The translations under genes and the position numbers were made by a program. The notes below the pieces were generated by a model. That model was not told the DNA's origin and ran no database searches. It saw nothing but the letters and a program-made list of their open reading frames with translations. A DNA stretch of 5,515 nt from an uncultured Capnocytophaga sp. (GTDB lineage Bacteria > Bacteroidota > Bacteroidia > Flavobacteriales > Flavobacteriaceae), in contig NZ_CALHGG010000059.1 of NCBI RefSeq assembly GCF_938029845.1, positions 1 to 5,515 on the forward strand. Direction: 5' to 3'. Numbering within the stretch: the first letter of the stretch is position 1; each line of letters starts with the position of its first letter. This document shows, piece after piece, positions 1 to 5,078 of this stretch.

Positions 1-118
1 CTTTGGCGCGAATGTTTACATAGCCGTCTTTATCTTTTACTACGGCATAATCTCCAATAGGACCTTGTGCAAAGGTGTTGGTCGTAAGGAGTAAGAATAA
101 AATAAGTAAGTGTTTCAT
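1..118 (-). CDS. Secreted SH3-like domain protein, N-terminal part only
   Basis: Only the first 39 codons are in the window; the gene continues past base 1. The ATG at 116-118 opens a clear Sec signal peptide: MKH, then a leucine-rich hydrophobic core, then TFAQ with likely cleavage after Gln18. The mature protein begins GPIGDYAVVKDKDGYVNIRA, which resembles the start of a bacterial SH3 (SH3b) domain, where a D-G-Y-V-N-(I/V)-R pattern is characteristic. Such domains usually bind cell wall or other proteins, so a periplasmic or surface role is likely. A TAnnTTTG element lies about 75 bases upstream, so it is probably transcribed separately from the hydrolase operon, which has its own terminator. 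The start and signal peptide are well supported; the domain call rests on about 15 residues and the full length is unknown. Confidence 0.7.
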   Translation of the reverse strand, partial: MKHLLILFLLLTTNTFAQGPIGDYAVVKDKDGYVNIRAK

Positions 119-192
119 AAGGTTTCTATAAATAATGTGTGTTCGTATTCTGTATAAAATAAGAATTATTATTGTTTGTTACTTGGTTTCTG

Positions 193-200
193 CAAAGATA
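193..200 (-). promoter_or_regulatory. Bacteroidota -7 promoter element for the SH3-like gene
   Basis: The minus strand reads TATCTTTG, an exact match to TAnnTTTG, the -7 element recognised by the Bacteroidota housekeeping sigma factor. It would start transcription near 187 and give a leader of roughly 70 bases before the ATG at 118. No clean TTG is present at the usual -33 spacing, so only half of the promoter is seen directly. Confidence 0.55.
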
Positions 201-271
201 GTGATTTCTTTTTAATTTATGTAAAGTTTAAAAGCAAATCTCAAGTAAGAACTACAAGAAACAAGCCTACT

Positions 272-309
272 GGGGTTTTGTAGTTGTCTTTTACTATTTG
301 TCTACATAC
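272..309 (-). repeat. Imperfect direct repeat, left copy
   Basis: This 38-base segment matches 2967-3004 in the same orientation at 31 of 38 positions with no gaps, including a 13-base identical run ending at 300. On the minus strand it can be read as VCRQIVKDNYKTP; the right copy in the matching frame reads VCKQIVKGEYKAP. The similarity stops abruptly on both sides. Here the frame has no start codon: it opens after a TAG at 382-384, runs through the terminator hairpin and ends at a TGA at 241-243. It is most likely a relic of the same coding sequence as the fragment at 2948-3082, although a non-coding repeat cannot be excluded. Confidence 0.6.
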
Positions 310-328
310 CCAAATCAAAAACAAAAGA

Positions 329-379
329 GACTGAAAGTAGTTGGTTTTATGCAAAAGATAAAAATAACTACTTTCAGTC
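329..379 (-). terminator. Hairpin terminator of the TetR/CPBP/hydrolase operon
   Basis: Two perfect 14-base arms (329-342 and 366-379) form a stem. A second 6-bp stem (345-350 with 358-363) continues inside it after a G-T wobble and one mismatch, leaving a 7-base loop. Read on the minus strand, the stem is followed directly by TCTCTTTTGTTTTTG, a T-rich tail as expected of an intrinsic terminator. It starts 41 bases after the hydrolase stop codon. The plus-strand side has no T-run, so it appears to work in one direction only. Confidence 0.85.
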
Positions 380-420
380 CCCTATTTCAAGAAATATTAG
401 CTTGAAGCTTATTCTTTGTT

Positions 421-1404
421 TTATTGAAGATTTTCACTAAAGAATGTCTCCAGCTTATCAAATGGAATTATACCAGCTTGATTGTCGTAAAAATCAGTAT
501 GACGGGCATTAGGGACAATCAACAGTTCTTTTTTCTCGCTCCCTATTAGCTTATAGGCATCTTCGCTCATATAGCGCGAATGGGCATTTTCTCCTGCAAT
601 TATAAAGGTTGGCACCTCAATTTCGTTCGCATAGGCTAACAGGGGAAAATTCATAAATGAAAGCAGCGTAGTGGCTGTCCAAACGTGATTGGAAACGGAA
701 CGCTCATGGAAACCTCGTGGTGTTTTGTAAAACTCAATATAATCATTCAAGAATTGAGGCACTTTATCAGAAGGAGCATCCGGCATAGGATAACCTGGGG
801 AAGGAGTTCCCGTTTCAGCATCCGTCCAACGGATAGCATTGAGTGAACGCTTCATTTCCAGACGCATTTCAGGTGTATTGGCATCAAAATAGCCTTTGCT
901 AAACACACGGGACATATCGTACATTACCATGGTGGCTACTGCTTTGATACGTGTGTCAATAGCTGTAGCATTCAGTGCAAAGCCGCCCCAACCACAAATA
1001 CCAATGATTCCTATTTTTTCTCTATCGACAAAAGGTTGAAGACCTAAACAATCTACCGCTGCCGAGAAGTCTTCTGTATTGATTTCAGGTGAAGCTACAT
1101 TGCGAGGTTCCCCACCACTTTCGCCCGTATAGGAAGGGTCAAAGGCTAAGGTTACAAAACCTCTTTCTGCCATTGTTTGGGCATAAAATCCTGAAGCTTG
1201 TTCTTTTACTGCTCCAAATCCTCCACAAACAGCAAGGGCAGCAAGCTTTTTGTTTTCAATCCCTTTCGGAAAATACAAGTCTCCAACAAGGGTAATACCA
1301 TAGCGGTTTTTGAATGACACTTTTTTGTGTTCAACTTTATCGCTTTTAGGGAAAATCTTATCCCAAGAAGCGGCATTTACAGGGTTTTCAGTGTTTTTGT
1401 TCAT
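421..1404 (-). CDS. Alpha/beta hydrolase with cysteine nucleophile (dienelactone-hydrolase-like)
   Basis: This 327-aa protein has no signal peptide and is probably a cytoplasmic esterase or hydrolase; the substrate cannot be told from sequence. The fold is readable. A beta-strand with an oxyanion-type glycine cluster (CGGFGA, 60-65) is followed by RGFVTLAFDPSYTGESGG (81-98), typical of these enzymes. The nucleophile elbow is IGIIGICGWGG (131-141), with Cys137 in the serine position, as in dienelactone hydrolases. The strand EVPTFIIAGE (263-272) puts Glu272 near the acid position, and NARHTDFYD (299-307) supplies His302. Residues 165-235 form a helical, aromatic-rich lid-like insertion. It is the last gene of the operon, 33 bases after the protease gene and just before a terminator. 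The ATG is preceded by a 4-codon reading frame at 1401-1415 whose TGA overlaps it. Confidence 0.88.
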   Translation of the reverse strand: MNKNTENPVNAASWDKIFPKSDKVEHKKVSFKNRYGITLVGDLYFPKGIENKKLAALAVCGGFGAVKEQASGFYAQTMAERGFVTLAFDPSYTGESGGEPRNVASPEINTEDFSAAVDCLGLQPFVDREKIGIIGICGWGGFALNATAIDTRIKAVATMVMYDMSRVFSKGYFDANTPEMRLEMKRSLNAIRWTDAETGTPSPGYPMPDAPSDKVPQFLNDYIEFYKTPRGFHERSVSNHVWTATTLLSFMNFPLLAYANEIEVPTFIIAGENAHSRYMSEDAYKLIGSEKKELLIVPNARHTDFYDNQAGIIPFDKLETFFSENLQ

Positions 1405-1437
1405 ATTGTTAACATTTTTGTTTATATGATTTATTCA

Positions 1438-2277
1438 TTATGAATGAAGGTACTCTTTACTTTTGCGTATTTTTCTCAGATACAAGCCTATAGTCAAGTA
1501 TATCAATGTTGGAATAATGCCAAAAAGGGGCGATACTAAAAGTATTTTATCGGGTGAAATAACAGTAAATCCTTCTGAAATGAGAGGATTAAAAACATCT
1601 TTCATTGTATGCATCAAAACTACCAATAATAGAGAGCGAGAGAGGAAGAAAATTTCAGTGTACATTATTGTCCAAACAGCAATAACCACAAAGCTTACCA
1701 AAACAAATAACTCTTTGCTATAAGGGAAGAAGGTTGCCTGGTAAGCATCGTCTAAGAATATGAGGTTGTATGGCAGGTGCCATATTTGGCAGACGAATGC
1801 CACCACTACATAAATCAGCCATTCGTTTTTGGTAAGTTGTTCCATTTTTACAGTGAGATAGCCTCGAAAAGCCGATTCTTCAAAGATATTTTTGATAAAA
1901 CTAGGCAAAAAAGCTACCGCAAGTACAGGAAGAGAGGCAGCAATAGTAAATTTGCTCACATCTACCCAACCTAATAGCTTGCCTACAAATAGTGTTATGC
2001 CAATAACCAAGGGATAGACTGCAATAGCAAAGATATACCAGCGAATGTTTTGCTTGAAACGAGGTTTTAAAGGGAAATCTTTCCAACCATCGCCACCTAA
2101 AAGGCGGAGTAAAACGATACACACAGTAGGAGTAACAATAAAAATTCCTGATCCTAAAGACTCTAAATTAGAAGGCTCACCAAGTAACTGATTCAACCCA
2201 ACGCCTATCCATCCGCAAGAGATAGCTACCAAGCTAAATAGGATTACATTCCGAAGTGCTTTTTTATTGGTTTTCAT
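1438..2277 (-). CDS. CPBP family intramembrane metalloprotease (CAAX protease/bacteriocin-processing type)
   Basis: This is a 279-aa, strongly hydrophobic protein with about seven or eight membrane segments, roughly at 10-30, 42-60, 79-100, 111-128, 152-173, 188-208, 209-222 and 245-268. The diagnostic first motif of the Rce1/CPBP family, EExxxR, is present as EESAFR (Glu133, Glu134, Arg138). The second motif carries its histidine in QIWHLPYN (His167), but the usual Phe four residues before it is a Cys. The third is HTMKD (His223, Asp227). These residues form the active site in the membrane. Family members cleave prenylated proteins, process peptides or give self-immunity to bacteriocins; which applies here is unknown. 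It sits 12 bases after the tetR-like gene and 33 bases before the hydrolase gene, consistent with one operon under that regulator. Confidence 0.9.
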   Translation of the reverse strand: MKTNKKALRNVILFSLVAISCGWIGVGLNQLLGEPSNLESLGSGIFIVTPTVCIVLLRLLGGDGWKDFPLKPRFKQNIRWYIFAIAVYPLVIGITLFVGKLLGWVDVSKFTIAASLPVLAVAFLPSFIKNIFEESAFRGYLTVKMEQLTKNEWLIYVVVAFVCQIWHLPYNLIFLDDAYQATFFPYSKELFVLVSFVVIAVWTIMYTEIFFLSRSLLLVVLMHTMKDVFNPLISEGFTVISPDKILLVSPLFGIIPTLIYLTIGLYLRKIRKSKEYLHS

Positions 2278-2289
2278 ATTAAGGCAGGT

Positions 2290-2814
2290 TTATTTTAATA
2301 TTTCTAAAATTTTATCTTCGTCGTAGACAAGCATACCCACTGCGACTAATGAAGCGATACCGTGTGCTAACATCCAACCTTTAGCAATGCTATTCTTCAG
2401 CTCTTCATCAGATAGGCTGCGGCATTCCTCGCTATTTTTCATTATTTCTACCACTCGCTCACTTTCGGGAAAAATGTCAGTAAGTTTTACATTGCTAACG
2501 TTATCCATATAAAAAGCTTTGAATAGGGCGGGCTCGGTGTGTGCCATCCGGACGTATCCGAGTCCTAAATCCAAAAGAGTATTCCCTGTTTTTGAGTAAC
2601 TGAGCACTACACTTTGCAAGAAGGGCAGTGCTTTTTTGCAGATTTCAGCTTTTAATTCATCCATATTTTTATAAGACCAATAGATGGGCTGAGTGGAGCA
2701 ACCAATTTGCTTGGCAATATTTCGAGCAGAAAGCACTCCAAAGCCTTCCTTTCGTACCATTTCGAAGGCAGTTTCTATAATTACTTCTTGAGTTATTGTT
2801 GTTGGTTTCGGCAT
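2290..2814 (-). CDS. TetR/AcrR family transcriptional regulator
   Basis: This 174-aa protein has the standard TetR layout. An N-terminal helix (ITQEVIIETAFEMVRKEGF, 7-25) leads into a helix-turn-helix at about 29-48 (LSARNIAKQIGCSTQPIYWS), followed by the linker YKNMDEL. The C-terminal ligand-binding half contains GWMLAHGIASL (146-156), resembling the WHG-type TetR C-terminal domain. The frame stays open to a GTG at 2845-2847, but I chose the ATG at 2812-2814. The longer version would add an unusual MLYYYCYIKKF leader, and its start would fall inside the operator about 10 bases from the predicted transcription start. As first gene of the operon it probably represses itself, the CPBP protease and the hydrolase until it binds an unknown small molecule. 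Confidence 0.9.
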   Translation of the reverse strand: MPKPTTITQEVIIETAFEMVRKEGFGVLSARNIAKQIGCSTQPIYWSYKNMDELKAEICKKALPFLQSVVLSYSKTGNTLLDLGLGYVRMAHTEPALFKAFYMDNVSNVKLTDIFPESERVVEIMKNSEECRSLSDEELKNSIAKGWMLAHGIASLVAVGMLVYDEDKILEILK

Positions 2815-2840
2815 AAATTTCTTTATATAACAATAGTAAT

Positions 2841-2854
2841 ATAACACTTGTTAT
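2841..2854. promoter_or_regulatory. Candidate TetR operator palindrome
   Basis: The sequence ATAACACTTGTTAT is a perfect inverted repeat with 6-base arms and a 2-base centre. It lies just downstream of the transcription start predicted from the -7 element at 2863-2870, where a bound repressor would block the polymerase. A further half-site, TATAACA at 2826-2832, repeats the one at 2840-2846 exactly 14 bases away. Autoregulation through such a site is common in the TetR family; binding is inferred. Confidence 0.5.
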
Positions 2855-2862
2855 TTTTGCGA

Positions 2863-2892
2863 CAAAAGTAATATATTTTTTTGAATCAACAA
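2863..2892 (-). promoter_or_regulatory. Promoter of the TetR/CPBP/hydrolase operon
   Basis: On the minus strand TTG (2890-2892) is followed after 19 bases by TACTTTTG (2863-2870), matching the Bacteroidota -33 TTG and -7 TAnnTTTG elements at normal spacing. Transcription should begin near 2857, about 43 bases before the chosen ATG. This is the most complete promoter in the window. Confidence 0.7.
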
Positions 2893-2947
2893 ATTTTTTC
2901 TAAGAAAAATAAAATGTAATTTTTAGATCAATTGATAATGAAATAGC

Positions 2948-3082
2948 TCAAGGTTTTCGTATGATAGGGGCTTTATACTCGCCTTTTACTATTTGCTTAC
3001 ATACTTTGTAAGCTAAATCGCCATTGAACGAATAAATATAAAGCGACTTTGATGCACATCCCCTCTTCTTAAGCTGCTCAAA
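2948..3082 (-). pseudogene. 3' fragment of a lost gene of unknown function
   Basis: A 44-codon frame runs from after a TAA (3083-3085) to a TGA (2948-2950). It has no ATG, so it cannot be an intact ATG-started gene. The translation looks protein-like, for example KSLYIYSFNGDLAYK followed by VCKQIVKGEYKAP, and ends IIRKP. Part of it recurs at 272-309 with the pattern VC(R/K)QIVK..YK.P, which supports a coding origin. It begins directly at the end of the 134-aa gene, in a different frame, and so could also be that gene's former C-terminus separated by a frameshift. I do not recognise the parent family. Confidence 0.45.
2967..3004 (-). repeat. Imperfect direct repeat, right copy
   Basis: This is the partner of 272-309, same orientation, 31 of 38 identical without gaps. 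It lies inside the start-less reading frame at 2948-3082. The two copies enclose the TetR/CPBP/hydrolase operon together with its promoter and terminator, which suggests that the operon was inserted between, or carried along with, duplicated ends of one gene. Confidence 0.6.
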
Positions 3083-3482
3083 TTACTATTGACAAATTCC
3101 TACTTTTAATAAAGAATCCGTTGTTCTCTTCATATAAGCTATAATTAGGTATGGTGATGGGGCACAACATTTGTCTTATGGTAGTCTCTTCTTCAAGTCT
3201 CAACTTGCAATGAGTCCATTTATCCTCCCATCTTTGGTTATCCTTACAATCAAAGTAATTTCCTGTAGGAGTATAAAAATCTCTTACATAATTAAATATT
3301 AACCTTACTATGATTCCCTTTTCATTTTTAATTTCAGCACAAATTTCCCTTATATAAAACGTTTCAATACACAATTCTACTTCTAAGTACTCACTTTCTT
3401 GAAAGAGTGTGTTATACTTTGGCAAATTATTAGGGTCTTTTTCAAAATCAATAGTTTTTGTGTTTATATCATTTTGAAACAT
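3078..3482 (-). CDS. Hypothetical protein, 134 aa, last gene of the small-gene operon
   Basis: I do not recognise this protein. It is soluble, with no signal peptide or membrane segment, mixed charge and many aromatic residues, and looks mostly beta-strand (EYLEVELCIETFYIREICAE at 31-50, GIIVRLIFNYVRDFY at 56-70). A Trp/Cys-containing stretch follows (RWEDKWTHCKLRLEEE, 84-99), then a conserved-looking C-terminal strand. The ATG at 3480-3482 is 2 bases after the stop of the 120-aa gene, so the pair is cotranscribed and probably translationally coupled. Size and place in an array of unrelated small genes next to a SUKH protein fit an immunity protein, but that is context only. The reading frame stops just where the start-less fragment at 2948-3082 begins. 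Confidence 0.75.
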   Translation of the reverse strand: MFQNDINTKTIDFEKDPNNLPKYNTLFQESEYLEVELCIETFYIREICAEIKNEKGIIVRLIFNYVRDFYTPTGNYFDCKDNQRWEDKWTHCKLRLEEETTIRQMLCPITIPNYSLYEENNGFFIKSRNLSIVI

Positions 3483-3484
3483 AA

Positions 3485-3847
3485 TTATTTCTCTTTATTT
3501 TTCTCTACAATACAAAAATCTACTCCATTGCCTTCTATATAAAGGTTTACAATAGTGACGTTCTTATTTTGCAATTTGAGTTCAAAAGCCTTTATCTTAT
3601 CCCCGATAATTTCACCAACTGAGAAAACACCCTCATTAACTAATTGACATTGTTTATCCAGCAAAGAAATAAGGGCTTCGGGAATGTCATAAGTAGTGGT
3701 AATCTCTCCTACAAAATGCTGATATTGTATGCCCTTAGCCTGATACGTTCTATGCCAATGGTAGGCGATTTCCCAAAAAGGAGTATTGTGGTTATCGGTA
3801 ATAAGGTCTATCAAATAGTTATTATTCACTATCTCTCTTATTTTCAT
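3485..3847 (-). CDS. Hypothetical protein, 120 aa
   Basis: This is an unrecognised small cytoplasmic protein. The N-terminal half contains an aromatic/histidine-rich helix (TPFWEIAYHWHRTYQAKG, 22-39). The middle (YDIPEALISLLDKQCQLVN, 53-71) looks helical, and the end (VTIVNLYIEGNGVDFCIVE, 97-115) looks like two beta-strands. It has no signal peptide. The ATG at 3845-3847 lies 26 bases inside the end of the 197-aa gene; it is supported by an AGGAG 9 bases upstream. A GTG at 3827-3829 would shorten the overlap to 8 bases but has no such site. The stop is 2 bases before the next gene. Its position in the small-gene array again suggests an accessory or immunity function, without direct proof. Confidence 0.75.
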   Translation of the reverse strand: MKIREIVNNNYLIDLITDNHNTPFWEIAYHWHRTYQAKGIQYQHFVGEITTTYDIPEALISLLDKQCQLVNEGVFSVGEIIGDKIKAFELKLQNKNVTIVNLYIEGNGVDFCIVEKNKEK

Positions 3848-4415
3848 CGTATTTTACTCCTATAATGCTTTCAAACCATTGGTTAAAGTATTCTTCTTGC
3901 TCCTGAACGGTAGCTATTTGTGAAAAATCGTTCTCGGGATCAAAGATATTTATTATTTCGGCACTATCATAATCATACCTTTTTCCTAAAACTAACTTTA
4001 CCGCTCGAAAATTCTGTTTGAAATGCCGAATCATATAATAATGACGCCTTGCCCCTTGTATCAATAGTTTTATGCCCTGCTGTTCTAAACGCTTGCGAAG
4101 GATATAGAATAGCGACCTTACCTCATGTGAAACCATTTCGTAATGATGATTAAGCGCGTCGTGATAAGTCATTACAAAAACCTTTACTTTTCCGCCCGTA
4201 TAGGTGAACGTTTCATCTTTAGAAAACATATTTAATAACACTGTGGAATTTCCTCTATCTTCTTTATAAAAAGTAATAGTAGCTTCTATCACTTGCTGGT
4301 CTGTTGTAAAGGCTTTAATGAAATACTGAGAAAAATTCTCTTTGGTTTTTTGTGCTTGCATAGGAATGATTGTTGTTGCTAATAAGATGAGAATTAGTTT
4401 ATTTAGGTAATTCAT
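3822..4415 (-). CDS. Exported hypothetical protein, 197 aa
   Basis: The chosen ATG (4413-4415) opens a signal peptide: MNYLNK, a hydrophobic core LILILLATTII, then PMQAQ with probable cleavage after Gln20 or Gln22. The open frame extends 21 codons further up, but that part overlaps the preceding gene and would bury the signal peptide. The mature protein begins with mixed strands (QQVIEATITFY, 40-50), then a helix rich in charged residues (HHYEMVSHEVRSLFYILRKR, 90-109). A C-terminal half follows with KLLIQGARRHYY (116-127), AEIINIFDP (152-160) and VQEQEEYFNQWF (170-181). From memory this half resembles an uncharacterised bacterial family, but I cannot name it. It overlaps the 89-aa gene by one base (TGATG), so the two are translationally coupled and may act together. 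Likely periplasmic or surface-located. Confidence 0.8.
   Translation of the reverse strand: MNYLNKLILILLATTIIPMQAQKTKENFSQYFIKAFTTDQQVIEATITFYKEDRGNSTVLLNMFSKDETFTYTGGKVKVFVMTYHDALNHHYEMVSHEVRSLFYILRKRLEQQGIKLLIQGARRHYYMIRHFKQNFRAVKLVLGKRYDYDSAEIINIFDPENDFSQIATVQEQEEYFNQWFESIIGVKYDENKRDSE
3857..3861 (-). promoter_or_regulatory. Shine-Dalgarno site that fixes the 120-aa gene start
   Basis: The minus strand reads AGGAG, then 9 bases, then the ATG at 3847. Strong Shine-Dalgarno sequences are uncommon in Bacteroidota. This one lies inside the upstream coding sequence and supports the overlapping start. Confidence 0.5.
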
Positions 4416-4684
4416 CAGAGAAGTTCTTTTATTTGAGTAGTAGGGCATTCTCCTTCTAAAAATAGCACTCCTGTACACCCTAAATCTATAAAATCAATAG
4501 AACGACCATACATTTCTATTTGTTTTAACAAGAAATTTACCTCTACCAAAGTGTTATTTTCTATTTTCATAAGATTAAAAACCTTTCCTTTCTGAATACT
4601 ATTCCCTGCAATCACTCTTCCTGCTACTGAAAATGTATTTTCATTAGTGTTTAAAAGCTTTTCTACTTGAAATATTTTATTCAT
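4415..4684 (-). CDS. Small beta-barrel protein resembling EF-Tu domain 2
   Basis: This 89-aa protein shows the pattern of the second domain of translational GTPases (a beta-barrel) standing alone. FQVEKL (5-10) opens it, then FSVAGRVIAGNSIQKGKVFNL (18-38) corresponds to the v.GRv..G.i..G..v.l signature. QIEMYGRSIDFIDLGCTGVLFLEG (55-78) corresponds to the v.siemf.k.ld.a..Gd.vgl.l.g signature. There is no GTPase domain, so it is not an elongation factor. Free-standing barrels of this sort occur as small proteins in bacteria, with roles mostly unknown. The gene starts 13 bases after the 113-aa gene and its TGA overlaps the ATG of the exported 197-aa protein. The fold call is by pattern recognition and moderately sure; function is not known. 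Confidence 0.7.
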   Translation of the reverse strand: MNKIFQVEKLLNTNENTFSVAGRVIAGNSIQKGKVFNLMKIENNTLVEVNFLLKQIEMYGRSIDFIDLGCTGVLFLEGECPTTQIKELL

Positions 4685-4697
4685 AACATCAGTATTG

Positions 4698-5039
4698 TCA
4701 AAAGAAAAAGAATATCCCTGTTTTGTATTCTATAGCTTTATGAAGCATTGCTAATAATTTCTGTCCGACAGGTAGTTTGCTTATGGTATTAGCTTCTGTA
4801 ACTTCATAGGCTTTTTGTAGCGCTTCTACCCCTATAATATCCTCCCATTCATAGTCATCAATAAGTTTATCTAATTTGTAATTAAGTTCGTGAAATAGGT
4901 GCGAGTTCCAAAGCTGTTGAAACTCTTCTTCTGTTAAGTTCCAATCTGTAAAGCCTTCTTCCGAATTCACATCGTTGATAAACTTTTCCATTGCCTCCAC
5001 ACTTGTGAATGTTGATATTGTTTTAGAACTATGACTCAT
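4698..5039 (-). CDS. Hypothetical acidic protein, 113 aa, first gene of the small-gene operon
   Basis: This is an unrecognised soluble protein, strongly acidic and apparently all-helical. Visible helices are SVEAMEKFINDVN (13-25), TEEEFQQLWNSHLFHELNYKLDKLIDDYEWEDIIG (36-70), VEALQKAYEV (71-80) and VGQKLLAMLHKAIEY (91-105). It ends with an odd run of four phenylalanines (110-113). The ATG at 5037-5039 is about 10 bases from the transcription start implied by the -7 element at 5056-5063. Small acidic helical proteins are frequent among immunity and anti-toxin-like proteins, and the SUKH gene directly upstream points the same way, but no specific partner can be named. Confidence 0.75.
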   Translation of the reverse strand: MSHSSKTISTFTSVEAMEKFINDVNSEEGFTDWNLTEEEFQQLWNSHLFHELNYKLDKLIDDYEWEDIIGVEALQKAYEVTEANTISKLPVGQKLLAMLHKAIEYKTGIFFFF

Positions 5040-5055
5040 TGTTATCTATTTTAGG

Positions 5056-5063
5056 CAAAGATA
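5056..5063 (-). promoter_or_regulatory. Bacteroidota -7 promoter element of the five-gene operon
   Basis: The minus strand reads TATCTTTG, an exact TAnnTTTG match, in the 39-base gap between the SUKH-like gene and the 113-aa gene. Transcription would start near 5049 and give a very short leader. No TTG is seen at -33 spacing. The following five genes are closely packed with no other gap large enough for a promoter. Confidence 0.55.
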
Positions 5064-5078
5064 CTCTTTTTTTATTTT

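Larger units (their letters stand above)
119..420. other. Intergenic region between the hydrolase operon and the SH3-like gene
   Basis: This stretch of about 300 bases has no convincing gene. From right to left it holds the hairpin terminator of the hydrolase operon (329-379), a 38-base copy of a sequence found again at 2967-3004 (copy here 272-309), and the -7 element of the SH3-like gene (193-200). The remainder is AT-rich leader in which I see nothing further. Confidence 0.7.

Noticed and set aside
399..409. Small palindrome AGCTT-G-AAGCT downstream of the hydrolase gene
   Set aside because: The 5-base arms are too short to argue function, and the strong terminator is just beyond it.
1882..1889. 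TAnnTTTG match (TATCTTTG) on the minus strand inside the CPBP gene
   Set aside because: It encodes the Ile-Phe just before the catalytic EE motif, has no sensible spacing to a gene start, and is explained by codon use.
1089..1974. Plus-strand open frames within the hydrolase and CPBP genes
   Set aside because: They are opposite-strand shadows of well-supported genes and have low-complexity translations without domains or start signals.
2815..2847. GTG-started extension of the TetR protein (11 extra residues)
   Set aside because: The start would lie inside the operator and about 10 bases from the transcription start; the ATG at 2814 gives a normal TetR N-terminus.
2995..3013. 6-bp hairpin (GCTTAC / GTAAGC, 7-base loop) as terminator of the small-gene operon
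   Set aside because: The stem is short and no T-run follows on the minus strand; it also lies inside the gene remnant.
3941..3948. TAnnTTTG match on the minus strand about 94 bases upstream of the 120-aa gene
   Set aside because: It lies in the INIFDP codons of the exported protein and has no TTG at -33 spacing, so it is probably chance.
4416..4478. Longer version of the 197-aa protein starting at 4478
   Set aside because: It overlaps the 89-aa gene throughout and would place 21 residues before a clear signal peptide.
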